Assembly (NCBI GenBank): GCA_964409905.1
Contig: CAYPET010000005.1
Span: 98,682-162,681 of the forward strand
Reading direction: 5' to 3'
Length of the DNA stretch: 64,000 nucleotides
Source of the DNA: JAGNRR01 sp964409905
GTDB lineage: Bacteria > Bacteroidota > Bacteroidia > Chitinophagales > Chitinophagaceae
The notes beneath the pieces were generated by a model. The model was given only the letters and a program-made list of their open reading frames with translations, made no database searches and was not told where the DNA came from. Numbering within the stretch: the first letter of the stretch is position 1; each line of letters begins with the position of its first letter. Of the stretch, positions 9,324 to 17,344 are shown piece after piece. The position numbers and the translations under genes are program-made.

Positions 9324-10522
9324 TTATTTTTTGTTGTAGTCGCCTTGCATGGCAAAAGACAATATGTGGCCTTGCAACTGGTTCGTGCGATAAAAATATG
9401 CATACCTAAAAACGAATGTGTTGAATTGCCCTCTGGAACCAATTTTTTTAAATGGTTTATACTTTACAGCCGCACCGAGTGTATAAGTTTCGAAACTAGA
9501 TAAATCAAAGTCGGATGTAAAGAAAGTTTCATTGGGATTATGGGTTTGATAAGGAGCAAAATATTTTGAACCTCGCTGCTTATACCAACGAATATTTGGC
9601 GCCAATACGAATACTGGCGAGAGTTTAAAAGCCGTTTCATTTTCAATCGCCAAAGCAAGAATGCCAAAATTGTCAGCATAGGCATTTACCATATTTTTCA
9701 AAATAGTTTTACCCTGCAAAAAACGATTCCATTTTATTGCAACATCAATTTTATTTCGTGCGTTGGGCAGCTGCTCAACCGCCTGTGAGCCATCGTTAAA
9801 AAATATTCTGTGAAAGGGCGTAGCCAGCAAGCCGGATTGATAAGTTAACAAAGGGAATACACCAAGTGTGTTGCTACTATTGATGATTTGCGTATAGCCT
9901 AATTTCAAGTTTAGAGAGTATCGTTATAACCATCATACCACTCACGGTAACGTAACTCCTCCGGGTAAATTAATCTTACCGGTCTCAAATAGCCGTCAGT
10001 TAAGCGTCCCCAGCGCAAATCATCATTATAAAAACTGATGCTGGCCATAAAGTCTGCCATGCCTTTTGCATCAGATTTGTTTATGCCAGCGGTTAAATGC
10101 CATGATAGATAATCACTTTCCATCGAAGCTCCACCGCCACCAAAAACACTCAGGTTTTTTTCTTCTTGCCTATTTTCGTAAACTACATTAGCATATCCAC
10201 GTGCATCCAACACACTGGCCGATGATACCACAAAGTCGATATTGTCGGTTGAAGCGGAGCTAATGATGTCTACACCAAATTTATTTGAAATGTTATGCTT
10301 TCCCTTCATGTGTTGAATGCCAACTTGAGGGCCATATATGGTTAGTTTTTCCGTGCCGATACCGCCTGTAACTGCCGAATTATTTCCATCTTGGATGTAA
10401 TGATTATAGACAAGCTCAATAGCTGTTTTATCAACCGAATCGGTATTATTTGTTTTTTGCTGTGATTTTGCAAAAAATTGAAAAAATGCCAAACTGCCTA
10501 TAATGAGCCATATCTTTTTCAT
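9324..10522 (-). pseudogene. DUF3570 outer-membrane protein gene, broken by a -1 frameshift
   Basis: The N-terminal part (signal peptide MKKIWLIIGSLAFFQFFAKS, then ELVYNHYIQDGNNSAVTGGI, typical of DUF3570) ends at a TAA at 9911-9913. The C-terminal part continues in another frame as RYSLNLKLGYTQII with QSGLLATPFHRIFF, also DUF3570. Restoring one C at about 9923 (reverse strand TATAACGATAC to TATAACCGATAC) joins them as YNRYSLNL and gives a 399-residue protein, the usual length. The family is predicted to be an outer-membrane beta-barrel and is the last gene of the thioredoxin-apbE-DUF4266 operon. It could be a genuine mutation or a sequencing error. Confidence 0.85.
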
Positions 10523-10529
10523 ACATTAT

Positions 10530-10766
10530 TTAGTTGCAACCGCAGCCTCCACTTGCTTTGCTTGCTCCAGACGGTGTGGCTCCTTCTCGTATGGAATGCA
10601 CATACTTTATAAATTGCTGACCTTGGTCGGTACTCATTTGCATTTCAGGGTCGTTGACATAAATACGTTCGTATGCCTGGATGCTTGCACATGATGAGAA
10701 AAGAATACAAAGCAATAAACTAAATAGCCACTCCTTGATAGATGAGGTTTTTTGAAATATGGACAT
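10530..10766 (-). CDS. DUF4266 small Cys-terminal lipoprotein
   Basis: About 78 residues from the ATG at 10766; in-frame ATGs at 10778 and 10781 are alternatives. It has a signal peptide with lipobox FSSC (Cys26), then NDPEMQMS and SIREGA, and ends SGGCGCN. This is the pattern of DUF4266, a tiny lipoprotein encoded with DUF3570, ApbE and a thioredoxin. The SGAS at residues 66-69 resembles the core of ApbE flavinylation sites, but the usual preceding Asp is absent. It overlaps the end of apbE by about 47 bases and ends 7 bases before DUF3570. The gene itself looks intact. Confidence 0.8.
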   Translation of the reverse strand: MSIFQKTSSIKEWLFSLLLCILFSSCASIQAYERIYVNDPEMQMSTDQGQQFIKYVHSIREGATPSGASKASGGCGCN

Positions 10767-11652
10767 GGTTATTTTCATCAATGATTACGCAATGTGTTTG
10801 AGGTAGTTGATTGACAAAGGTAAGGCCATCTTGTAAACCTTTTACATAAGTGGCTGTAGCTAAGGCATCTGACAGCTCGGCACTCGGAGAAATTATGCTC
10901 ACACTTTTTAGGCCGGTGAGAGGCAGGCCGGTTTTGGGGTTCAAGTTGTGCGAATAACGTTTGCCATGGTAAAAAAAATGTTGCTCATAGTCCCCGGAGG
11001 TAGCAATAGCAGCATTTTCAATTGGTATAAAAAGCAGTACTTTGTCTGGTTGGTCTGGGTGTGCAATACCGATACGCCATGGGGTATGCTGTGCTGTATG
11101 ACCAAATGCAGCTAAGTCTCCACTCGCATTTACATATCCCGAGCGGACTCCAAGGTTTAACCATTTTTGTTTTACACTGTCAGCAGCATAACCTTTTCCT
11201 ATAGCCGCAAAACTTATTCTCATTTCAGATTGCAGCATAGTAATGCCATGTTCTGCATCATTTAATTGTATGTTTTGATAACCAGTTTGTCTTAATACTT
11301 TGCTGATGGCTTATTGATTAGGCATTTGGATGCGCTCATTTTTAAATTGATATAATTTTTTTAATGGCGCTACAGTAATGTCAAAATCACCATTGGTTAA
11401 TTTTGATATGGTTTGGGCACGGGCTATTAATTGGTATGTTTCTTTGGTAATGAAATTGGGAATGTCCTTTTTGGCATTATTTATTTTGCTGGTTTCAGAT
11501 TGATCAATGAATTCTGATAACAACAATTCAATGCGTTTTATTTCAGTTATGCCCACTTGTAACCACTCTTCAGCTTGCCGATTATTATCTGCTAAGACAC
11601 CTAGTTTAAACCGGCTGCCCATTAATCGCTCTTCAATATTGAATTCTTTCAC
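10720..11652 (-). pseudogene. apbE-like FAD:protein FMN transferase, interrupted by an in-frame stop
   Basis: Two ORFs in one frame are separated only by a TAA at 11311-11313. The first (GTG at 11652; GSRFKLGVLADNN, then NGDFDITVAPLKKLYQF) is the N-terminal part of ApbE; read-through continues PNQ-stop-AISKVLRQTGYQNIQ and then FAAIGKGYAAD, NASGDLAAFG, SHNLNPKTGLPL and LSDALATATYV, all ApbE-like. The whole frame has 310 sense codons plus the internal stop, the family size. ApbE transfers FMN from FAD to Ser/Thr of partner proteins outside the cytoplasm. No clear signal peptide is visible. CAA-to-TAA is the simplest origin. The start overlaps the thioredoxin stop (TAGTG). Confidence 0.85.
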
Positions 11653-12053
11653 TACAATTCAGCAATGGTTTCAAGAATGTTTCTTTCAAAATCCTGCAAG
11701 CTGTTTGCAGAATTTACATATAGATACAGCGCGGTGTCTTTGCGAGCTATAACAATACTAGGGTAAGCACCCGGAAATTTGAACCTTTCAGCTAGCATCT
11801 TATTTTGTTTTTGCAAGGCCTTCGCTTGTTTTTTGGATTGAGGAAAATCAACACGTATGAGATTTATCTTGTTGTCTATTAGAAAGTTTTCAAATGCCGC
11901 AGTAGCCAAAATGTTTTTTTCAAGAGCTCTGCATTTTATACACCAGTCAGCCCCTTCGAAAACATAGAGTTCAAATTTGAAGTCTTCAGTTGCTGGCAAA
12001 CCGATTGCAACAGGCGATAGGAGAAGTGAAAAAATGATTAGTCGAAAAAACAT
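11652..12053 (-). CDS. periplasmic thioredoxin-family protein
   Basis: 133 residues with a signal peptide (about 1-18) and a thioredoxin-like domain: FEGADWCIKCRALEKN contains the active CxxC (Cys38, Cys41), and GAYPSIVIARKD supplies the cis-Pro region. Such proteins reduce or exchange disulfides in the periplasm. It is the first gene of the operon with apbE, DUF4266 and DUF3570 and is coupled to apbE by a one-base overlap; the Cys-rich DUF4266 tail (CGC) is a plausible partner, by inference. A TACTTTTA element (12060-12067 on this strand) lies 6 bases before the ATG. Confidence 0.85.
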   Translation of the reverse strand: MFFRLIIFSLLLSPVAIGLPATEDFKFELYVFEGADWCIKCRALEKNILATAAFENFLIDNKINLIRVDFPQSKKQAKALQKQNKMLAERFKFPGAYPSIVIARKDTALYLYVNSANSLQDFERNILETIAEL

Positions 12054-12113
12054 CTCAGCTAAAAGTAAGGATAAAAGCCTGAATCATTGAAAAGTAGTTA
12101 GGATGAGCAGTAT

Positions 12114-12143
12114 AAAAAAAGGGTTGGTACGCAAACCAACCCT
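12114..12143 (-). terminator. rho-independent terminator of the DNRLRE/T9SS gene
   Basis: Stem AGGGTTGGT/ACCAACCCT (12120-12128 with 12135-12143), 6-base loop; on the reverse strand it is followed by a run of seven T. Confidence 0.85.
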
Positions 12144-12170
12144 GCTGAATGAGATTGCCTTTTGGGCCTT

Positions 12171-13067
12171 TTATTGTTTAAATAACTTGCTCGTATGAAT
12201 TTTACCATCTTTAATAAGCTGCAAAACATACAATCCAGGAGCGATATGGTCTGTGGCAAATCCTCCTAATTCTTCTTGATATTGTAGCGTTAGGGCACGA
12301 CCTGTAATATCAATGAGCATAGCGGCATCCGGATTGGCAATGGTTGATTTAATGTATGTTGAGAAGGGATTTGGGTAGAAAGCGGTGTTATCTAGAACAG
12401 TTTCATTGATACTTGCCGGGAATCGGTAATAAATTTTTAAATAAGGCCTTGTAGCTACCACAGTATCGTCCGAACTATGAACATAAAAAGTAACAGCTGC
12501 ATTATTGCAACCTATAGTGGGCGAGTAAACGGAAAATCCAAAATTGTCATTTCCGTTGGTTTTCCAATAATTATAGGCATTGGTTATGTCATATTCTTGT
12601 TGTTGAAAATCATTTGGAAAAGTTATGTTGATTGGGCCATATATTGGCGTGCTGTCTTCGCTAGGCAAATTGGCTTCAACCAATGCCATTTCGTCCCAAG
12701 GGGAAGTTACTCTGTAAAAGTAAAAATCTGCGTCGCAATTGCTATAGCAATACGTTGTATGCGAATAATGGGTAACACCAAAAAACACTGAATCAACCAG
12801 ATCTGGCAGGGTGCTTACATCAAACTGAAAATACGCCTTGTAGTCGGATGTATTACAGTTGCTGCGAGGCGATCCCACAACAATCATTTCACCTCCATTA
12901 TTCATGGTTGGTGAATAACGATTGACCCAAGTGTCTTTACCGGCAGTGGCTGTGCCCGAATCGGTCCCATTGTTTAATCCACCACTTGGCTGAAAGGTCA
13001 TAACCAACTGCGCCTGTGCCAACTGAATGCTAAAAAGTAACGTGAGAATTGTAAATATTTTTTTCAT
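12171..13067 (-). CDS. secreted DNRLRE-like protein with T9SS sorting domain
   Basis: 298 residues with a signal peptide (MKKIFTILTLLFSIQLAQAQ). The body has the pattern of DNRLRE/CBM96-like beta-sandwich domains: an early WVNRYSPTMNNGG, then KAYFQFDVSTLPDLVDS and a C-terminal TRPYLKIYYRF. The last ~80 residues (INETVLDNTAFYPNPF..., MLIDITGRAL, GLYVLQLIKDGKIHTSKLFKQ) form a type A T9SS C-terminal sorting domain, so the protein is probably exported across the outer membrane and anchored or released. Ligand is unknown. It is monocistronic, with its own promoter element and terminator. Confidence 0.85.
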   Translation of the reverse strand: MKKIFTILTLLFSIQLAQAQLVMTFQPSGGLNNGTDSGTATAGKDTWVNRYSPTMNNGGEMIVVGSPRSNCNTSDYKAYFQFDVSTLPDLVDSVFFGVTHYSHTTYCYSNCDADFYFYRVTSPWDEMALVEANLPSEDSTPIYGPINITFPNDFQQQEYDITNAYNYWKTNGNDNFGFSVYSPTIGCNNAAVTFYVHSSDDTVVATRPYLKIYYRFPASINETVLDNTAFYPNPFSTYIKSTIANPDAAMLIDITGRALTLQYQEELGGFATDHIAPGLYVLQLIKDGKIHTSKLFKQ

Positions 13068-13085
13068 AGTTTAAGTTTTATGTAC

Positions 13086-13093
13086 CAAAATTA
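13086..13093 (-). promoter_or_regulatory. -7 element (TAATTTTG) for the T9SS gene
   Basis: Exact TAnnTTTG on the reverse strand, 18 bases before the ATG at 13067. Confidence 0.5.
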
Positions 13094-13344
13094 TAAAGCG
13101 ATGCAAGTTTTACTCGTGACGATTATCATACCAATAGCTGATTTATATCAATGATTTTTTCAATATTGCAGTATAACTTTTGGGGCTATACTATTTCAAT
13201 TTTTGTTTTATGTGTAGGCATATATTGTTGATGGTTCATTTTTTGCCCCCAGCATGTCGAAGCAATTAGGGCTTACTGGTCTAAAATTGGGGTTAATGGT
13301 GAAAAATTATTATTGTCGGGATAAAATTTCTTCAATTCAACGGC

Positions 13345-13352
13345 TATCTTTG
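13345..13352 (+). promoter_or_regulatory. -7 element (TATCTTTG) for atpG
   Basis: Exact TAnnTTTG match 22 bases before the atpG ATG, showing that atpG can be transcribed on its own here. Confidence 0.6.
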
Positions 13353-13374
13353 CGCCCGAATTCAAGAAACTGCT

Positions 13375-14256
13375 ATGTCAGGACAATTAAAAGAAGTACG
13401 TATCCGAATTAAATCGGTGCAAACTACACAACAGATCACTAAAGCCATGAAAATGGTAAGTGCGGCAAAATTGCGACGGGCGCAAGATGCAATTACACAA
13501 ATGCGACCGTATGCTGAAAAACTACAGGAAATGTTAAGCAGCATTATAAGTAGTTCAGAAGGAGATTTAGGCGGCGTATTGAGCAAAGAGCGTGATATTG
13601 AGAATGTTTTAATGATTGTGGTTACATCTGACAGAGGTCTTTGTGGTGCATTTAATGCAAATATTGTAAAAGCGGCAAAAGCAAAAATAGCCAAGCATTA
13701 CGCCAGTCAGCAGGCAGCCGGTAATATTACTATTTTACCGCTGGGCAAAAAGGGGATGGAAGCCTTCAAACGCTTGGGTTACAAAACCGAAACACAATTC
13801 GTTGATATTTTTTCAGATGTATCCTTTGAAAATGTAAAAAAAGTAGCCGAATACGCTCGTAACGCTTTTATGGATAAAAAGTATGATAAAATTGAGCTTG
13901 TGTACGCGGAGTTTAAAAATGCGGCCACACAAGGATTTAAGAGCGAAGTGCACTTACCCATCCCTAAATTAGAAAATCAAGGAGAGGTTGTAAAAAGTGA
14001 TTTTATTTTTGAGCCAAGCAAAGAGGTGCTGATTGAAGAGTTAATGCCTAAAATTTTAAACACACAAATTTTCAAAGCCGTATTGGATGTGCAAGCTTCC
14101 GAACATGGTGCCCGGATGACGGCTATGGACAAGGCTACAGAAAATGCAGAAGAATTATTGAAAGACCTGAAACTTACATATAACAGGGCCAGACAAGCAG
14201 CAATTACCACAGAACTTACAGAGATTGTTAGTGGTGCAGCAGCTTTGGAAGGTTAA
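13375..14256 (+). CDS. atpG: ATP synthase F1 gamma subunit
   Basis: 293 residues, the central rotor shaft of F1-ATPase. The N-terminus LKEVRIRIKSVQTTQQITKAMKMVSAAKLRRAQ and the C-terminus ENAEELLKDLKLTYNRARQAAITTELTEIVSGAAAL are the conserved coiled-coil helices of the gamma subunit, and VTSDRGLCGAFN is the conserved Rossmann-like segment. It has its own promoter element and a strong terminator, and none of the other atp genes is next to it, so it is separated from the usual atpHAGDC cluster. Confidence 0.97.
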   Translation: MSGQLKEVRIRIKSVQTTQQITKAMKMVSAAKLRRAQDAITQMRPYAEKLQEMLSSIISSSEGDLGGVLSKERDIENVLMIVVTSDRGLCGAFNANIVKAAKAKIAKHYASQQAAGNITILPLGKKGMEAFKRLGYKTETQFVDIFSDVSFENVKKVAEYARNAFMDKKYDKIELVYAEFKNAATQGFKSEVHLPIPKLENQGEVVKSDFIFEPSKEVLIEELMPKILNTQIFKAVLDVQASEHGARMTAMDKATENAEELLKDLKLTYNRARQAAITTELTEIVSGAAALEG

Positions 14257-14274
14257 TAAAAACCTCGCTCAATA

Positions 14275-14305
14275 AAAAAGGTCTGAATTTTTCAGACCTT
14301 TTTTT
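14275..14305 (+). terminator. rho-independent terminator after atpG
   Basis: Stem AAGGTCTGAA/TTCAGACCTT (14278-14287 with 14291-14300), 3-base loop, followed by T-run. Confidence 0.9.
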
Positions 14306-14335
14306 GTTTTGATTAACTGACCTACAACAGTAAAA

Positions 14336-14998
14336 TTACTTGATTAGATTCTCGGCCTGATCCTTACCCCAAGTGGGCATAAAATCGTCATCACTATCTT
14401 GTTGATTCGCCTCTTCATTAAATAGATCCATGGCTTTTTGAGCTAGTAATTTTGCTCGTTTTTTATCTCCACCAAAAGCCTCGGGTGTATAGAATAGGTT
14501 TTGAGCTTGCAATAGGTAAGCACGAGGATTATTGGCATTCGATGTAATTGCCAGATCCAAATGTTGCTGATTTAGCGGTGCAAGTTGTGACCCTAAAGCC
14601 ATGGGGTTCGCCATCATTCTTGCACTATACATCATGGCTATAAGGGCATGAATTTCTGATTGTGCTTTATTGTTTGATTTTACATCTGTAAACTCTAATG
14701 CTTCATTTAATCTTGTCGTGAGCGATTGTAGTTCTTCGCCCGCTGCTGTTTTGTCAGCAGCATTAAAAGCGCCAATTGTTTTAATAAACCCCAAATAGTA
14801 AAGCGGCTCCCATTTATCTTTTTCGACTGATGCAATGCGCTCAAATGCATTAGCCGCTTTGATAAAATCTTCACCCTCTTTTGCTTCTTTCATAATTCCA
14901 AGAGCGTTTTTTAGCGCTTGTTGATATTTATTTTCAGTCTGACTCCAAGCAGGTTGAAAAAAAAGCAATGTGATAAAAATGATTAATGTTGATTTCAT
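14336..14998 (-). CDS. secreted TPR-like protein downstream of TonB-dependent receptor
   Basis: 220 residues from the ATG at 14998, which gives a signal peptide (MKSTLIIFITLLFFQPAWSQ). The longer frame up to 15070 would run into the receptor gene and hide it. The mature part is all-helical with TPR-like spacing (EDFIKAANAFERIASVEKDK, WEPLYYLGFIK, NPRAYLLQAQNLFY). It begins 34 bases after the TonB-dependent receptor stop on the same strand, so it is probably in the same operon and may serve the same uptake or assembly task. No named family was recognised. Confidence 0.75.
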   Translation of the reverse strand: MKSTLIIFITLLFFQPAWSQTENKYQQALKNALGIMKEAKEGEDFIKAANAFERIASVEKDKWEPLYYLGFIKTIGAFNAADKTAAGEELQSLTTRLNEALEFTDVKSNNKAQSEIHALIAMMYSARMMANPMALGSQLAPLNQQHLDLAITSNANNPRAYLLQAQNLFYTPEAFGGDKKRAKLLAQKAMDLFNEEANQQDSDDDFMPTWGKDQAENLIK

Positions 14999-15032
14999 AA
15001 GTGTGATAAAATTAATTGATTCGTAGGGTTTA

Positions 15033-17279
15033 TTAAAGATTATTATTAATTGCTTCTTGCGAGCGATCAATGCCCCAACTCATAAACATGCCAAGAAACA
15101 CAAATTGACGCGCGGATGGGAGAATTTCTGAACGTGCAAGTTGTCCATCATTATTCAAATCCTGTAGGGCATAATTAAATCCATATACCTGCTTAAAGTT
15201 GAAGGGGTTATTGATACTAAGCACAAAAACGGTATATGCCTTGCTGATGCTGCGCAGGTAATTTAATGAAATACCGACGTTGTGATAATCAATGGTACGG
15301 CCACTCATGAATGAATTTTGGTTTGGATCGTTGTACGGGCGTCCGCTGGAATAGGTATAGGTGCCATTTACGCCGAACATGTACTTGGTCCAGAATTTTT
15401 TAAACACAATAGACCCAACATGATTTGCCACAAAGTTTGGTTGTACGGCTATTGGGTAGTTTAAAAAGTCACGTTTCGAGTCAATGTATGAATAAGAAAC
15501 CCAATAATCAATTCCCTTGAAGGTGGTTTTGTCTCTGTAAAACAACTCTATCCCGCGTGCATAGCCACTTCCATTATTCGTAATATAGGCGTTGATGGGC
15601 GTTTTAATCAGGTTAGTATATGTTTTGTTATACGCCTCTATGCGAAGCAATCGGTCCTTATGTTGAAATAAATAGTTGATGACATAGTGATCGGCACGCT
15701 GAAATAGCAGATTGTTGTTCCCAGCTGTATTAAAGTATAGGTATTGCATATCAGGGTTTTGATAAAAAATACCATAAGCTCCGGAGAATTGACCTTGATC
15801 ATTAAGCTTATATGCTGCTGAAATGCGAGGGGCAAAATTTAACTTGTTAAGCAAACTGGAATGCTCAAGCCGGCCACCAATTTTGGCGGCAATATTGTTG
15901 GACAAATGAATGTCTGTCTCCGCAAATAGGGCTTTATAATTTTCTATCAACTGAAACTGCTGAGGCTGGGTAAAACTAAAAGAGGGTTCTTCGATTTGAT
16001 AAACATATTCCAGGCCAAAACGAATTGCATTTAGGTTATAAAATTCTCTGTCAAAAACGGCTTTACCGCTGGTAAAAAAATTTTGATTGTGTATCCATGT
16101 CTGATTGCCTGGAAAGTTACTATCAGCAATTTGTTGATTTGATGACGATAAAATCTTAGTATTAATGGAGTCTTCATTTCTACTAATGGCATATCCCAAC
16201 TGCATCACCCAGTCTTTACCCAGAAAGGTTTTATAGGATAAGTTACCATAGGAATTGTTATTTCGTACCTTGTATTCGTCTTTGTATTTTTTACTGGCCT
16301 CATTGTAATCCAAGCTTGTAACATTATCTCTACGAATTCCTGTATTCGTATTATTGGTATAGCCATAAAACTTCAACATACCTGTTTTGCCAATTTTAGC
16401 GCGATAATTAGCATCCAGTTGGTGGCTAGTAGGCGCCTGAATAAAATCTACATTTTGGCGAATGATATTAAAATATGGCCCTAAGTTGGTGTAATTGTAA
16501 TTAATCCCCGCTGACTGCTTTTTGTCTTTAGTGAGCTGCTGATAGCCACCGCCTACCCCAATAGCGGATAGGCTCATATTGGCGGCTGACCGCGTTGGTA
16601 AATCAATGGTAGAAAGAATCACGGCAGAAGAAAGCGCTTGTCCGTATAATGCAGAATAACCACCTGAACTAAAAATTGTTCCTTTGAAAATAAAGGGATT
16701 GAAGCGACCTCTGGCTCCAAGATCGGGGATGGCTACTCCAAATGGGTTACGTACCCGAGTGCCGTCAATAAAGGTTTGTGTTTCATTACCCGTGCCTCCT
16801 CGTACAAATAGGCCTTCCTGATCATTAGTTTGCTGAGCGCCAGGCAAGGTTTTCAGTGCGCTAAAATTATCGCCATTACTACCGGCAGTTGTAACCATAT
16901 CAAGCGAGCTAAGTGTTGTTCCTTGTTTTTCGTCGCTGGCTTCAAAAGCACCCGCCGTAATGCGCACGGCTTTTAGCTTACTGATTTTTTCTTTTAGTTT
17001 AAAATTTTGTTCAATCTTCCCGCCTTTCAAAGTAAGCATTATTTCATTTTTCTCATAACCTGTAAAGCTGGCCGTAAGCAGCACACTACCGGTTTCGGAA
17101 GTTTCAAAAGAATAAAAACCGTTGATATCAGTGGACCCACCATCGTAAGTGCCGGCAATACTGATGTTTACGCCAATCATAGCCTCGCCTTTCCAATTAG
17201 TAACTTTGCCGGATATGAGCGTTTGTGCCTGAACATAGATGGAAGAAAAACACAAGATCAGATAGAGTAGGATTCTCAT
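15033..17279 (-). CDS. TonB-dependent receptor with carboxypeptidase-like N-terminal domain
   Basis: 748 residues. Signal peptide (about 1-18), then a carboxypeptidase-regulatory-like beta-sandwich (GKVTNWKGEAMIGVNISIAGTYDGGSTDINGFYSF), a plug domain (LKTLPGAQQTNDQEGLFVRGG, FIDGTRV) and an outer-membrane beta-barrel whose strands show alternating aromatic residues. Such receptors import substrates using TonB energy; the substrate cannot be told from sequence. No SusD-like partner follows; a small TPR-like secreted protein does. A TACTTTTA element on this strand (17285-17292) lies 5 bases before the start. Confidence 0.9.
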   Translation of the reverse strand: MRILLYLILCFSSIYVQAQTLISGKVTNWKGEAMIGVNISIAGTYDGGSTDINGFYSFETSETGSVLLTASFTGYEKNEIMLTLKGGKIEQNFKLKEKISKLKAVRITAGAFEASDEKQGTTLSSLDMVTTAGSNGDNFSALKTLPGAQQTNDQEGLFVRGGTGNETQTFIDGTRVRNPFGVAIPDLGARGRFNPFIFKGTIFSSGGYSALYGQALSSAVILSTIDLPTRSAANMSLSAIGVGGGYQQLTKDKKQSAGINYNYTNLGPYFNIIRQNVDFIQAPTSHQLDANYRAKIGKTGMLKFYGYTNNTNTGIRRDNVTSLDYNEASKKYKDEYKVRNNNSYGNLSYKTFLGKDWVMQLGYAISRNEDSINTKILSSSNQQIADSNFPGNQTWIHNQNFFTSGKAVFDREFYNLNAIRFGLEYVYQIEEPSFSFTQPQQFQLIENYKALFAETDIHLSNNIAAKIGGRLEHSSLLNKLNFAPRISAAYKLNDQGQFSGAYGIFYQNPDMQYLYFNTAGNNNLLFQRADHYVINYLFQHKDRLLRIEAYNKTYTNLIKTPINAYITNNGSGYARGIELFYRDKTTFKGIDYWVSYSYIDSKRDFLNYPIAVQPNFVANHVGSIVFKKFWTKYMFGVNGTYTYSSGRPYNDPNQNSFMSGRTIDYHNVGISLNYLRSISKAYTVFVLSINNPFNFKQVYGFNYALQDLNNDGQLARSEILPSARQFVFLGMFMSWGIDRSQEAINNNL

Positions 17280-17344
17280 TCACTAAAAGTAATGAGATAT
17301 ATTAAATTTGAGTAGGTCACTTCAATTTGATATAATTGCATGCT

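Larger units (their letters stand above)
13068..13374. other. intergenic region between T9SS gene and atpG
   Basis: This 307-base, AT-rich stretch between divergent genes holds a TAATTTTG element on the reverse strand (13086-13093) for the T9SS gene and a TATCTTTG element on the forward strand (13345-13352) for atpG. No ORF, repeat or RNA was recognised in the middle. Confidence 0.5.

Noticed and set aside
11311..11313. Stop-codon recoding in apbE
   Set aside because: TAA ends most genes in the window and nothing indicates a suppressor or recoding signal.
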